From assembly GCA_025924315.1 (NCBI GenBank), contig JAICIO010000042.1, positions 1 through 44,376 of the forward strand: a stretch of 44,376 nt of DNA, written 5' to 3'. Of the stretch, positions 33,533 through 42,991 are shown piece after piece. The DNA is from Phycisphaerae bacterium (GTDB lineage: Bacteria; Planctomycetota; Phycisphaerae; Tepidisphaerales; Tepidisphaeraceae). The notes beneath the pieces were generated by a model. That model saw only the letters and a list, made by a program, of their open reading frames with translations. It was not told the DNA's origin and did no database searches. Both the position numbers and the translations under genes were made by a program. How positions within the stretch are numbered: position 1 is the first letter of the stretch; each line of letters starts with the position of its first letter.

Positions 33533-34498
33533 TTGACCGCGATTTCACCAGTTCTCGCTGCGGAAGCTGCTTCGGAAGCGGCGCCGCCGCCCGTGGATCA
33601 CATCTGGCGTCGGGTGCTCAGGAGCGGCCGCGTGCTCATCGGCGGTGGCGTGCTTCTCGCGATTTTTGTGCTCAGCATCGCCACGCTTCCCTTGTGCTTT
33701 CGCGAGGGCAGCCGGTGGTATTTCGATGATCAACGGCAGAACCTGGCGCGCGAAGCGCCGTCATCGCAGGTCAGCGAATGGTTCGGCACCGATTCGCTCG
33801 GCCGCAGTATTCTCTCGCGCTGTCTGCTCGGAGGCGCGGCCAGCCTTTCAATCGGTCTCGCATCCGCCGCCATCTCGGTCTTTCTGGGTGTGACCGTCGG
33901 CCTGCTCGCGGGCTATCACGGCGGATGGGTCGACTCGGTGCTCATGCGCATCGTCGACGTGCTCTACGGCCTGCCGTACATCCTGCTTGTCATCCTGCTC
34001 AAGATCGGCTTCGAACAAACGCTCGCGACTTGGTTCAGTCCCCGGGCCGGGAACTTCATCGTGCTCTTCGTCGCGATTGGCGCCGTCAGCTGGCTGACGA
34101 TGGCGCGCGTCGTCCGTGGGCAGGTGCTGTCGCTTCGCGCTCAGCCATTCATCGAAGCCTGCAAAGCCGCCGGCCTTCCGCAGTGGCGGATCTTTATCAA
34201 GCACCTGCTGCCGAACTTGATCGGCCCGATCATCGTCTACGCGACGCTGATCGTGCCGAGCGCCATTCTCAACGAAAGCTTCCTAAGCTTCCTCGGCATC
34301 GGCATCCAACCGCCGGTGCCGACCTGGGGTGCGCTGGCCAGTGAAGGGATGCTGCCCGCGCTGAATCCCGTAAACCATCTCTGGTGGATGCTGCTGTTCC
34401 CGTGCGTGCTGCTCGCGATTACGCTGCTCGCCCTGAACTTCGTCGGCGACGGCCTCCGCGACATCTTCGATCCCAAGCGCGAAGCGGCTAAGATTTAA
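33533..34498 (+). CDS. Peptide ABC permease 1, OppC-like
   Basis: 321 residues from a TTG at 33533, with GAGGA about eight bases upstream, just outside the palindrome. The N-terminal cytoplasmic stretch leads to a membrane segment at about 33-52. WFGTDSLGRSILSRCLLGGAASL (83-105) is the OppC signature, and the EAA loop is EACKAAGLPQWRIFIKHLLPNLIGP. About six membrane segments in all. Length fits OppC. It pairs with the OppB-like gene before the palindrome and would share the ATPases encoded at 38817-41089. Confidence 0.9.
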   Translation: MTAISPVLAAEAASEAAPPPVDHIWRRVLRSGRVLIGGGVLLAIFVLSIATLPLCFREGSRWYFDDQRQNLAREAPSSQVSEWFGTDSLGRSILSRCLLGGAASLSIGLASAAISVFLGVTVGLLAGYHGGWVDSVLMRIVDVLYGLPYILLVILLKIGFEQTLATWFSPRAGNFIVLFVAIGAVSWLTMARVVRGQVLSLRAQPFIEACKAAGLPQWRIFIKHLLPNLIGPIIVYATLIVPSAILNESFLSFLGIGIQPPVPTWGALASEGMLPALNPVNHLWWMLLFPCVLLAITLLALNFVGDGLRDIFDPKREAAKI

Positions 34499-34532
34499 GC
34501 AACTGATTGACGAGTTCTGAATAAGGACATTC

Positions 34533-36368
34533 ATGGACAGTCGCTTCGGCATCAAAGACTTCTTCCTGTTCCTGTTTCTCGGCGCGCTGATCGTCATCGT
34601 GCTGCTGGCGATGAAACAGTACGATCGGCAGTGGGATCAGCTGCAGAAGATCGAAAGCAAAGTGAACGATCAGGCGCGCGATCTGCGGACGATCCAGGCC
34701 TCGCTCGCCAATGGCGTCGCGATCGCGGGCCAGGGTCGCGCGCCCGCGACGACGCAGGCGGATTCGAAGGATCCGTTCTCGCGGATTCGCGCCGCCAAGG
34801 CGATGCCCGATTACGCGATGGGCGACTGGCTTGTGCAGGCAGCGAATGGTGGCGTCGCGAAGATCACGCCGCTGCTTTCGGGCGATGCCACAGCGGCGGA
34901 TATTCAGGGTGAAGTGCTCGAATCCCTCGTCGCCCGCGATCCGGAAACGCTCGATTACAAGCCTTATATCGCCAAGAGCTGGCAGATCGACGAGAAGGCC
35001 CTCACGATCACATTCCAGATGCGCGACGACGTCAAATTCTCCGACGGCGAGCCGCTCACCGCCGATGACGTCGTCTTCTCGCATGAGTTCGTCATGAACC
35101 CCACGATCGCCGCGCCGCGCGATCGCGCCTATCTTGAACGCATTCAGAAGGTCGAGAAGAAAGCCCCGTTCGAGGTCGTCTTCCACTTCAAAGAGCCATA
35201 CTTCCAGATGTTCGATCTCGCCAGCGGAATGGCGATTTTGCCGAAACACTTTTACAGCAAGTTCACACCTGAAGATTTCAATGCGTCGGTCGGGTATCTG
35301 CTCGGCTCGGGTCCATATCGGATGGAAAACCCGACGTCGTGGAAACCCGGCGCGCAGATTCAGCTCGTGCGAAACGAGCGCTACTGGGGCGTGCAGCCCG
35401 GCTTCAACCGGCTGGTGTGGCGCGAGATCACGAACGACAACGCGCGGCAGATCGCCTTCCGCAATGGCGAAGTCGACCTCTTCGTCGCCTTTCCGGAACA
35501 GTATCGCGACATGATCAAGGACGCGCAGCTCATGTCGCGCTCGAATGCATTCAACTACGACTGGCCGCGCGAAGGGTATCGCTACGTTGCATGGAATGAG
35601 CTGCGCAACGGCAAGCCGACCCGCTTCGCGGACAAGCGCGTTCGTCAGGCGATGACGATGCTTCTCAATCGCCAGCAGATGATCCAGGAGATCATCCTGG
35701 GATTGGGTGTGCCGGCGACCGGCCCATTCAGTCCGATGAGTAAGCAGTGCGATCCGAGCATCAAGCCATGGCCGTTTGATGTCGCGCGCGCGAAAAAGCT
35801 GCTCGCCGACGCCGGCTTCTCCGATCGCAACGGCGATGGCGTGCTCGAAGGTCCGGACAATCAGCCGTTCAAGTTCAAGCTCACCTATCCTTCCGGCAAT
35901 GCGAATTACGACAAGATGGTGATCTTCATGAAGGACTCATTCGCGCGGGCGGGGATCGTGCTCGATCCCGATCCGCTCGAATGGGCGGTCTTCACCGATC
36001 GCCTCAAGAACAAGAACTTCGAAGCCATCACGCTCGCCTGGGAGAGCGGGATCGAAAGCGACATCTTCCAGATGTTTGACTCGAGCCAGACCGTCGAAGA
36101 CGGCGACAACTTCATGTCCTACAAAAACCCCGAGCTCGACAAGGTCATCGCCGAAGCTCGCCGCACGATCGACGAAGGCAAGCGCATGGAGATCTGGCAC
36201 AAAGCGCATCAGATCCTTCACGAAGATCAGCCGTATACTTTTCTTTTCTTCCGCAAAGAGCTTCGGTTCCTCAACAACCGGATCAAGAACATTCAGCTCA
36301 CCAAACTCGGCATGAATCCGCTGGAAGAGTGGTACGTGCCGGCGGATAAGCAGAAGTACACGCAGTAA
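34533..36368 (+). CDS. Peptide ABC substrate-binding protein 2, membrane-anchored
   Basis: 611 residues. A membrane segment at about 8-27 has charged residues on both sides and no cleavage site or lipobox, so it probably stays as an anchor. A coiled-coil-like stretch follows (QYDRQWDQLQKIESKVNDQARDL). The SBP_bac_5 domain begins near residue 115 (ITPLLSGDAT, then FQMRDDVKFSDGEPLTADDV) and continues through LLGSGPYRMENP, VRQAMTMLLNRQQMI and WESGIESDIFQMF. It binds a ligand different from the first binding protein's, judging by their low similarity. It is the first gene of the second binding protein-permease set. Confidence 0.88.
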   Translation: MDSRFGIKDFFLFLFLGALIVIVLLAMKQYDRQWDQLQKIESKVNDQARDLRTIQASLANGVAIAGQGRAPATTQADSKDPFSRIRAAKAMPDYAMGDWLVQAANGGVAKITPLLSGDATAADIQGEVLESLVARDPETLDYKPYIAKSWQIDEKALTITFQMRDDVKFSDGEPLTADDVVFSHEFVMNPTIAAPRDRAYLERIQKVEKKAPFEVVFHFKEPYFQMFDLASGMAILPKHFYSKFTPEDFNASVGYLLGSGPYRMENPTSWKPGAQIQLVRNERYWGVQPGFNRLVWREITNDNARQIAFRNGEVDLFVAFPEQYRDMIKDAQLMSRSNAFNYDWPREGYRYVAWNELRNGKPTRFADKRVRQAMTMLLNRQQMIQEIILGLGVPATGPFSPMSKQCDPSIKPWPFDVARAKKLLADAGFSDRNGDGVLEGPDNQPFKFKLTYPSGNANYDKMVIFMKDSFARAGIVLDPDPLEWAVFTDRLKNKNFEAITLAWESGIESDIFQMFDSSQTVEDGDNFMSYKNPELDKVIAEARRTIDEGKRMEIWHKAHQILHEDQPYTFLFFRKELRFLNNRIKNIQLTKLGMNPLEEWYVPADKQKYTQ

Positions 36369-36381
36369 TTCGAGCCCGCGC

Positions 36382-37455
36382 ATGCTCAGCTACATCATCC
36401 GACGACTTCTGCTGATGATCCCGACCCTGATCGGAACGACGTTGCTCGTCTTTCTGATCATGGCGCTTTCGCCGGGTGGATTGACGGCGTCGCTCAAGAA
36501 CACCGAAGGCAACCTTCGGCCGGAGGAACGGCAGAAAATCGAAGCGTACTATCGCCAGCGCTACGGACTCGACAAGCCATTGTGGCAGCAATATGCGCGG
36601 TGGCTGAATCAGGTCTCGCCGATTGGTTTTAAGACAAACGAGGATGGCACGTTCGGCCGTTTCGCATTCAAAGCGCCGAACCTCGGCGAGAGCTTCATTC
36701 GCAAACGGCCGGTGGTCGACGTTTTCAAAGAAACGATTCCGATCACGCTGCTGCTGAATGCGATCAGCATTCCGATCATCTACTCCATTGCGATCGTCAC
36801 GGGCATTTACTCCGCGAAGAAGCGGGGGAAATCGTTTGATGTGACGACGAACATCATTTACCTGGCGCTCTGGTCGCTGCCGGTGATGTGGGTCGGTGTG
36901 ATGATGCTCGGCTACCTCTGCAATCGCGATAAGCTCGAGTGGTTTCCGACCGGCGGACTGCACGACACGCTCGCGGATTCGATGCCGTTCTTCGCGCATT
37001 GGACGACCGACGGATTGCAGCGCGGTTGGCTCTTCGATTCGATGTGGCATCTGGTTCTGCCTGTGATCTGCGTGAGCTACGCCGGATTTGCATTCCTCGC
37101 GAAGCTGATGCGCGCCTCGGTGCTCGAAAACCTGAATGCGGATTTCGCCCGCACCGCCCGCGCGAAAGGCCTTCCCGAAAACCAGGTCCTATTCCGCCAC
37201 GTGCTGTCGAATAGTTTGCTCCCCCTGATTACCGTCGCCGCCGAAATCCTTCCCGGCATGCTTTCCGGCGCCCTCATCACCGAAGTCATCTTCAGCATCA
37301 ACGGCATGGGCCGGCTGATGGTCGACGCGATCTTCATGAAGGATCGCGAGATCGTGATGTCCGAGACGCTTATCGTCGGCGTGATCGCCCTCGTCAGCCT
37401 GCTGATCACGGACGTTCTCTATGCGGTGGCCGACCCACGGGTGACGTATGACTAA
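36382..37455 (+). CDS. Peptide ABC permease 2, OppB-like
   Basis: 357 residues. The N-terminus MLSYIIRRLLLMIPTLIGTTLLVFLIM is the usual OppB start. A longer periplasmic loop than in permease 1 (about 28-115) carries the segment RQRYGLDKPLWQQY, found in many DppB/YejB-like proteins. The EAA loop is RTARAKGLPENQVLFRHVLSNSLLPLI. Six membrane segments are predicted. The stop lies eight bases inside the next gene, so the two permeases are translated together. It is more like YejB/AppB than permease 1. Confidence 0.9.
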   Translation: MLSYIIRRLLLMIPTLIGTTLLVFLIMALSPGGLTASLKNTEGNLRPEERQKIEAYYRQRYGLDKPLWQQYARWLNQVSPIGFKTNEDGTFGRFAFKAPNLGESFIRKRPVVDVFKETIPITLLLNAISIPIIYSIAIVTGIYSAKKRGKSFDVTTNIIYLALWSLPVMWVGVMMLGYLCNRDKLEWFPTGGLHDTLADSMPFFAHWTTDGLQRGWLFDSMWHLVLPVICVSYAGFAFLAKLMRASVLENLNADFARTARAKGLPENQVLFRHVLSNSLLPLITVAAEILPGMLSGALITEVIFSINGMGRLMVDAIFMKDREIVMSETLIVGVIALVSLLITDVLYAVADPRVTYD

Positions 37456-38683
37456 CATCGCCATCCCACCGCCCGCATCCGGCGTCGCCGATGGAGGCGA
37501 AGTGCGCGACGAGCGCACCGTTCCGCGGTCGTGGCTCGCCCGCGCGATGCTCGACACCGTGGGCAAAACCAGCGCGCGCCTGGGCCTTATCTGGATCAGC
37601 GTGATCGCGTTCTGCGCCGTCTTCGCGCCGTTCCTCGCCAACAGCTATCCGATTCTCGTGAAGATGAACGGCCACTGGTCAAGCCCGATGGCCCAGCACT
37701 TCACGCCGACCGACGTCACGCTGCTCGTCGTCACGTTCGCCGCGATTGTGCTGTTCGTCTTTCTGCAACGCTTCCGCCTTTTCGCGCGGTTGAGTGCATT
37801 TGCGGCGATCGTCGTGTTGACGATCACACTTTCGCTTCTGTTCGTTCATCCGCCGCTGACGAACGTGTTCGAGCAATATCGCGATCTCGCGAAGTCGGGC
37901 GACGTACAGTGGGCGCTCGATGCGCCGATTCCCTATTCGCCGGGCGATCATCTGCGCGATCAATTCGATCCCGACCGCCCGCACCCCTGGTCACCGAACA
38001 GCGCGCATCGAATGGGCACGGATCAATTCGGCGCGGACATCTCCAGCCACATGATCCACGCGTGCCGCGTTGCGATGGCGGTCGGGTTCATCTCGACCGG
38101 CATCGCGATGTTCATCGGCATCTTCATCGGCGGATTGATGGGCTACTTCGTCGGGCTCGTCGATCTGCTCGGCATGCGATTGGTGGAAATCTTCGGCGCC
38201 ATCCCCACGCTCTACCTGCTGCTGGCGTTCGTCTCAGTCTTCGAGCGGAACATCTATGTGATCATGGCGATCATCGGCGCGACGAGTTGGGTCGGCAACG
38301 CGCGATTCGTCCGCGCCGAGTTCCTCAAGCTCCGCGGGCAGGATTTCGTTCAGGCCGCGATCGCTTCGGGATTGAAACTTCGCTCCGTGATGTTCCGGCA
38401 TGTGCTGCCAAATGCGCTCGCGCCGCTGCTCGTGAGCGCGAGCTTTGGGATCGCTTCGGCGATTTTGGCCGAGAGCGTGCTGAGCTTTCTCGGACTGGGT
38501 TTGCCGGTGGGTGAAGCGAGCTGGGGCGCCCTCCTGAACCAGGCGGTCGGCGCCGGCGGGGCGTTTCAGTGGTGGCTGGGCACCTATCCCGGAATCGCTA
38601 TCTTTCTGACGGTTTTCGCGTACAACTTGATCGGCGAAGCGCTGCGCGACGCACTCGATCCGAAGCTCCGCGGCGCGGGATGA
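37448..38683 (+). CDS. Peptide ABC permease 2, enlarged OppC-like
   Basis: 411 residues, about 100 more than usual for OppC. After the first membrane segment (RLGLIWISVIAFCAVFAPFLA) comes an insertion of about 100 residues with two additional membrane segments (LLVVTFAAIVLFVFL, LSAFAAIVVLTITLSLLFV). The standard core then resumes with MGTDQFGADISSHMIHACRVAMAVG, and the EAA loop QAAIASGLKLRSVMFRHVLPNALAPL. This start overlaps the OppB-like gene by eight bases. The insertion makes its topology unusual and is reported as a finding. Confidence 0.88.
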   Translation: MTNIAIPPPASGVADGGEVRDERTVPRSWLARAMLDTVGKTSARLGLIWISVIAFCAVFAPFLANSYPILVKMNGHWSSPMAQHFTPTDVTLLVVTFAAIVLFVFLQRFRLFARLSAFAAIVVLTITLSLLFVHPPLTNVFEQYRDLAKSGDVQWALDAPIPYSPGDHLRDQFDPDRPHPWSPNSAHRMGTDQFGADISSHMIHACRVAMAVGFISTGIAMFIGIFIGGLMGYFVGLVDLLGMRLVEIFGAIPTLYLLLAFVSVFERNIYVIMAIIGATSWVGNARFVRAEFLKLRGQDFVQAAIASGLKLRSVMFRHVLPNALAPLLVSASFGIASAILAESVLSFLGLGLPVGEASWGALLNQAVGAGGAFQWWLGTYPGIAIFLTVFAYNLIGEALRDALDPKLRGAG

Positions 38684-38685
38684 TT

Positions 38686-38803
38686 TCGCCACGGATGGGG
38701 CACCGATGTGCACCGATGAAAGAATAGGAAAGAAATTTGAATTGCACGCCTTTTCATGATCTTCGCTGTTCATCGGTGTGAATCGGTGCCCTATCGGTGG
38801 CAA
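38686..38803. repeat. Inverted repeat of GCACCGAT words
   Basis: The left half TCGCCACGG...GGGGCACCGATGTGCACCGATG (38686-38719) pairs loosely with the right half CATCGGTGTGAATCGGTGCCCTATCGGTGGCAAG around an AT-rich centre. It lies between the second permease pair and the ATPase genes, and its end falls 13 bases before the next ATG. Confidence 0.75.
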
Positions 38804-38816
38804 GAAATGAATTCAG

Positions 38817-39965
38817 ATGACTCCGTTACTCGAAATCAAAAACCTCAACGTCGCGTTCAACACCGAGCGTGGGCAGATCCGGCCCGTCCGCGACGTGTCG
38901 ATGTCGATCTTCCCCGGGCAAACGCTCGCGGTCGTCGGTGAATCGGGATGTGGGAAATCGGTGACCGCGCTGTCGATTCTGCGATTGATCCCGCAACCGC
39001 CGGGCAAGATTCTGGGCGGACAGATTCTGTTTGAGGGGCGCGATCTCGTGGCGCTGCGCGAGGAGGAGATGCAGCGCGTCCGCGGCAAAGAGATCGCGAT
39101 GATTTTCCAGGAGCCGATGACCTCGCTGAATCCGGTTTACACGATCGGCGATCAGATCGTCGAGGCGGTCAAGCTGCACCAGGGCGTGACCAGCCGCGAG
39201 GCGTATCAGATCGCGGAGCAGTCGCTCAACGACGTCGGCATTTCAGATCCACATCGGCGGATTCATGAGTATCCGCACCAGATGTCGGGCGGAATGCGGC
39301 AGCGCGTGATGATCGCGATGGCGCTGTCATGCCGGCCGAAATTGCTGATCGCAGACGAGCCGACGACCGCGCTCGACGTGACGATTCAGGCGCAGATCCT
39401 CGAGCTGCTGCGAAAGCTGCAACGAGAGACCGGCATGGCGATCATGCTGATCACGCACGACCTCGGCGTCGTCGCGGAAAATGCCGATGCCGTCGCGGTG
39501 ATGTACGCGAGCCGCGTGGTTGAAACCGCGACGGTGGAGACTCTGTTCGATCAGCCGCAGCATCCGTACACCGAAGGATTGTTTCGGTCGGTGCCGAAGC
39601 TGAACGAGAATGCGGCTCGGCTTACGACCATTCCCGGCAGCGTGCCGAATCCCGCGAAGTTTCCCAGTGGATGCAAGTTTCATCCTCGCTGTGCGCGCAC
39701 GCGAAAACTCGCCGCCAGCGCACCTGCCGACCAAACGACTGAACTCAAAAGTGGTGGAGAAATCATTCGCGTGCTCACGCGATGTGTGAACGAAGAACCG
39801 GAGCTTCGCGAGATTCAACCGCGACAATGGGCAGCGTGTCACCAGATCGCTTCGTACAATTCCGCCAAGGTGACGCCCCCCGTGGTCGACCATAAACGCG
39901 AAGTGACGACTGAGCATTCGACCGAAGCGATGCAACTCGAGGCAGCAAAAGGACAGACCGCGTGA
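38817..39965 (+). CDS. Peptide ABC transporter ATPase, OppD-like
   Basis: 382 residues. Walker A is GESGCGKS (41-48), the Q-loop is in [11 protein letters not shown], the signature is MSGGMRQRV, Walker B is [12 protein letters not shown], and the switch His is in LITHDLG. The C-terminal oligopeptide domain has SGCKFHPRC and later Cys residues, a pattern linked to an iron-sulfur site in this group. A tail of about 35 residues beyond the last Cys (ending [10 protein letters not shown]) is longer than usual. The stop overlaps the next gene's GTG by four bases. With the OppF-like partner it should power both permease pairs. Confidence 0.92.
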   Translation: MTPLLEIKNLNVAFNTERGQIRPVRDVSMSIFPGQTLAVVGESGCGKSVTALSILRLIPQPPGKILGGQILFEGRDLVALREEEMQRVRGKEIAMIFQEPMTSLNPVYTIGDQIVEAVKLHQGVTSREAYQIAEQSLNDVGISDPHRRIHEYPHQMSGGMRQRVMIAMALSCRPKLLIADEPTTALDVTIQAQILELLRKLQRETGMAIMLITHDLGVVAENADAVAVMYASRVVETATVETLFDQPQHPYTEGLFRSVPKLNENAARLTTIPGSVPNPAKFPSGCKFHPRCARTRKLAASAPADQTTELKSGGEIIRVLTRCVNEEPELREIQPRQWAACHQIASYNSAKVTPPVVDHKREVTTEHSTEAMQLEAAKGQTA

Positions 39966-41089
39966 GCGCTTTCGAACCGGTGACAAAATCTCCACCAGCG
40001 ACCGAGACGATCATCGACGTCCGCGATCTGCGCACGTACTTTCCGATTCGCAAAGGAATCTTCTCGCACACGGTCGGCTACGTGAAAGCCGTCGATGGCG
40101 TGACATTCAGCGTCGATCGCGGCAAGACGCTCGGCCTCGTCGGCGAATCCGGTTGCGGGAAGACGACAGTGGGGCGCACGATTTTGCGACTCATCCCCGC
40201 GACGTCGGGCGAGGTGCTTTATCGCGGCAAGAGTTTCTTTGGCTACCACGGCGAAGAGCTGCGCAAGCTTCGGCGGCACATGCAGATCATCTTCCAGGAT
40301 CCGATGAGCAGCCTGAATCCGCGCATGACGATCGGCAATATCATCGGCGAGCCGATGCAGGTGCACGGGATCGCAAAAGGTCGCGAGCGCGATGAGCGCG
40401 TCGCGCAGTTGCTGCAGCGCGTCGGGCTCGATCCGAGTTACGCGCTTCGATATCCGCACGAATTCTCCGGCGGACAGCGCCAGCGCATCGGCATCGCTCG
40501 CGCACTCTCGCTTTCACCGGATTTCATCGTCTGCGACGAACCGGTTTCGGCACTCGACGTCTCGATCCAATCGCAGATCCTCAATCTGCTGCAGGACCTT
40601 CAGCAGGAATTCCAGATCTCGTACCTTTTCATCGCTCACAACCTTGCCGTGGTCGAGCATTTCTCGGACGAAGTCGCGGTGATGTATCTGGGGCGGATCG
40701 TCGAAAAAGCAGCTTCGCGCGAGCTGTATTCGAACCCGAAACATCCGTACACCATGGCGCTGCTGAGCGCCGTTCCTGAGCCCGATCCGCGGCCGAAGCA
40801 CAAACGCATCGTGCTGCAGGGTGAAGTTCCTTCACCTTCCAATCCGCCGAGCGGTTGCCCCTTCCACCCGCGCTGCCCGCTCACGCGCGAAGCGGCGAAG
40901 CAGGCGAGCGACACCGACACGGTCGTGCTCGCGCCTAAGGGTAGCATGGCAACCAACGGCCATCCGTTGCCGGTCCTCGGCAACGAGAAACCCGACCGCG
41001 TCCTCCGCAAATGCGTCGAACAAATGCCACCGCTCGAACAAAAGCAAGGCGAACCAGGTCACATCGCGGCGTGCTGGGTGACCAAGTGA
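39962..41089 (+). CDS. Peptide ABC transporter ATPase, OppF-like
   Basis: 375 residues from a GTG at 39962 (GTGA overlap with the OppD-like stop). Walker A is GESGCGKT (61-68), then [15 protein letters not shown], signature FSGGQRQRI, Walker [14 protein letters not shown], and the switch His in IAHNLA. The sequence [22 protein letters not shown] before Walker A is typical of OppF/DppF. The C-terminal domain has SGCPFHPRC followed by further Cys residues (RKCVEQ, AACWVTK). It pairs with the OppD-like ATPase. It is followed by a small membrane protein gene eight bases on. Confidence 0.93.
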   Translation: MSAFEPVTKSPPATETIIDVRDLRTYFPIRKGIFSHTVGYVKAVDGVTFSVDRGKTLGLVGESGCGKTTVGRTILRLIPATSGEVLYRGKSFFGYHGEELRKLRRHMQIIFQDPMSSLNPRMTIGNIIGEPMQVHGIAKGRERDERVAQLLQRVGLDPSYALRYPHEFSGGQRQRIGIARALSLSPDFIVCDEPVSALDVSIQSQILNLLQDLQQEFQISYLFIAHNLAVVEHFSDEVAVMYLGRIVEKAASRELYSNPKHPYTMALLSAVPEPDPRPKHKRIVLQGEVPSPSNPPSGCPFHPRCPLTREAAKQASDTDTVVLAPKGSMATNGHPLPVLGNEKPDRVLRKCVEQMPPLEQKQGEPGHIAACWVTK

Positions 41090-41096
41090 GGGCCCG

Positions 41097-41273
41097 ATGC
41101 CTATGCCAATTGCCGAAATAGTCTGGAAGCCACACTGGGTTCTGCTGCTCACGGGAGTCGCCGTGCTCTTGTTGATCTGGCAAGGCGCTCAAATGCGATT
41201 GAAGATCGAGCGGTTGGAAAAGAAGATTGATCGGCTTGAAGCGCAAAATGGCAAAACGGGCGAGCGCGCGTAA
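41097..41273 (+). CDS. Small membrane protein with coiled-coil tail
   Basis: 58 residues. A single membrane segment (WVLLLTGVAVLLLIWQG) is followed by a Leu/Lys-rich coiled-coil stretch (LKIERLEKKIDRLEAQ). GAGGG lies five bases before the ATG at 41097, and the start is only eight bases after the OppF-like stop, so it is probably the last gene of the transport locus. A regulatory or assembly subunit is possible. Its homology is unknown to me. Confidence 0.6.
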   Translation: MPMPIAEIVWKPHWVLLLTGVAVLLLIWQGAQMRLKIERLEKKIDRLEAQNGKTGERA

Positions 41274-41303
41274 TTCTTCGCCGCACGCAACGTCGAATCG
41301 ATC

Positions 41304-41501
41304 ATGGAGAAAGCCGCGAAAAAGAGGATCCTCAACACGATCATTCCGCTCTCTCGGCTTACGACAGCCCGTCGACTCCCCACGCTCGGCCCAGACATCC
41401 CCGCGTGCCTGCTTTATCCGGACGATGCCAACATCGTATTCAAAGTCAAACATGTCTCTTCGATGCTGGTGAACGAGGCGTGGCTGCTTCACGCTCGCTA
41501 A
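41304..41501 (+). CDS. Possible small gene
   Basis: 65 residues with coding-like third positions and no known motif. It lies between the small membrane protein and the PilZ gene, with no visible ribosome-binding site. A longer antisense frame also covers it, so it may not be real. Otherwise the stretch 41274-41608 holds only the hairpin at 41507-41534. Confidence 0.25.
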   Translation: MEKAAKKRILNTIIPLSRLTTARRLPTLGPDIPACLLYPDDANIVFKVKHVSSMLVNEAWLLHAR

Positions 41502-41506
41502 CGCCG

Positions 41507-41534
41507 TCAAGAAATCGGATGCCGATTTTCTTGG
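41507..41534 (+). terminator. Hairpin after the transport locus
   Basis: TCAAGAAATCGG and CCGATTTTCTTGGA pair around the loop ATG with one mismatch or bulge. It may stop transcription after the peptide transport locus. There is no T run, and it may instead be another member of the palindromic repeat group. Confidence 0.4.
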
Positions 41535-41608
41535 ACGCTGTATTCACTTCAGTTCGCTCGCTCACATTCCGATAGCAAATTTATGGCACCGCTTGCGGGG
41601 GCAAACGA

Positions 41609-41977
41609 ATGAGCGATTCTTCCGGAACCAAGATCGACACCGACCTCTTCGCGGAGCTACAGAAGATCGTGGGGGATCTGCCCGGCGAAGATCAGCGCAA
41701 GCACGTCCGCCATCAGAAGGAAGGCCCACTCCGTCTTTACGTTGCCCATCAGCGCCAGCCGCTCGTCGCGGAGCTGCGCGATGTCTCCGCGGGCGGGATC
41801 GGCATCGTCTTCCGCGAGGGGATGGAGCCGGGATCGACGTTTACAATTCAACTTGCGACCGCCAGCGGCGGCCGATCGATCAAATACAAGGTCGTCCGCT
41901 GCCGAAGGCTCGACCGCGGCCGGTTCGAGATCGGCGCGGTGATCATTCACGTCACGCGCGAGCGGAAAGAAAAGTAA
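41609..41977 (+). CDS. PilZ-domain c-di-GMP-binding protein
   Basis: 122 residues, one domain. The PilZ motifs are RKHVR (30-34, RxxxR) and DVSAGG (58-63, DxSxxG), both complete, so cyclic di-GMP binding is expected. The rest is a short beta-barrel with IGIVFREGM and KYKVVRCRRLDRGRFEIG. A run of G residues gives a ribosome-binding site before the ATG at 41609. Such small PilZ proteins act as cytoplasmic switches for motility, polysaccharide export or surface attachment. It may be outside the transport operon because of the 335 bp gap. Confidence 0.88.
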   Translation: MSDSSGTKIDTDLFAELQKIVGDLPGEDQRKHVRHQKEGPLRLYVAHQRQPLVAELRDVSAGGIGIVFREGMEPGSTFTIQLATASGGRSIKYKVVRCRRLDRGRFEIGAVIIHVTRERKEK

Positions 41978-42075
41978 TACGGAACAACTGAGCGCGGTCG
42001 GAATTTTCCGTGCGCCCAGGAGAGACCCAACGGCTACGCCGCGGGTTCAACTTGCGCCAAGAGTTGTCGTTCGGC

Positions 42076-42939
42076 CTAAACGTCCAGCGAAACGTACTTG
42101 CGAAGATTCTCCACAAGCTCGTCCATCGTGTATTCATGATTCAGCTCGATCGGCAGGAACACACCCTGATTGTGATCGGACGCGATGATGAGGTGGCGAT
42201 CGCCGTTCACGAGATAACCCGCATCCTGCGGTTGATGGCCGGTGATGATGATCTTCGCGTCCATGTGATCCGCGAAATCGTTCACGCCTTCCGGCGTGAA
42301 GTGGCGTCCCCAGATCAGCTGATACACCGGCCCAGTGCGACGACGATAATCCGCCGGGCTGAGCGGCCGATCGAACACCGTGTAATCGAATGTCTTGATC
42401 TGATCGTCCGTCGGCAAACTGTGGCAGAAGAACAATCCGTTCGGGCAGCGAATCGCCAGCGGGAGCGTGAGCAGGAATTCCGTGATCGCGACATTCACCA
42501 GCGTGCCACGCGCGCCGAAGTCGCGCTCCACCGCCGCGGTGAACGCTTCGCACACGCTGAGCCCCGCCTTCATGATCCCTTCACCGTGAATCTGCGCGAG
42601 ATCGTGGTTCGCCAGCAGGAAGTGCACCTGGTTGGGAAACTTGCACTTCAGCTCGGCCGCCTCATACAGCATCTTCCAGCTGTCCTCAGCGCCCTTGGCG
42701 TCGAAATGATCGCCGTGAATCAACTCATGCAGCACGAGATGCCGCTGCGGGTTGTTCTCCAGATCGGCCGCGCGAATTAGCTTGGAAAAGTTCGTGCGAT
42801 GATCGTGGATGTCGCCGGTCATCCAAACTTCCCCCTCCGCCGGCAACTGAACGACCTGTTCCTGCCGGAGCGGAGAAAGCTTGTTCTCGTCCCCAGCCGC
42901 CCCAAACGTCTCAACAACGGTATCCGCCTCCAAAGTCAT
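42076..42939 (-). CDS. Metallophosphoesterase
   Basis: 287 residues. The calcineurin-type motifs are GDIHDH (42-47), GDHFD (76-80), ANHDL (110-114; the Gly of GNHD is Ala), FFCHSLP, and TGHQPQ. Spacing suggests a complete two-metal site, though GDHFD replaces the usual GDxxDRG. No signal peptide, so it is probably cytoplasmic. Substrate is unknown: a diadenosine polyphosphate, protein phosphate or nucleotide is possible. It converges on the PilZ gene across a 98 bp gap in which I see nothing notable. Confidence 0.85.
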   Translation of the reverse strand: MTLEADTVVETFGAAGDENKLSPLRQEQVVQLPAEGEVWMTGDIHDHRTNFSKLIRAADLENNPQRHLVLHELIHGDHFDAKGAEDSWKMLYEAAELKCKFPNQVHFLLANHDLAQIHGEGIMKAGLSVCEAFTAAVERDFGARGTLVNVAITEFLLTLPLAIRCPNGLFFCHSLPTDDQIKTFDYTVFDRPLSPADYRRRTGPVYQLIWGRHFTPEGVNDFADHMDAKIIITGHQPQDAGYLVNGDRHLIIASDHNQGVFLPIELNHEYTMDELVENLRKYVSLDV

Positions 42940-42991
42940 GCGGGCGAAATGATCATCGAGCAGGCAGATTCCGTCAATCAGGAGATTATCG

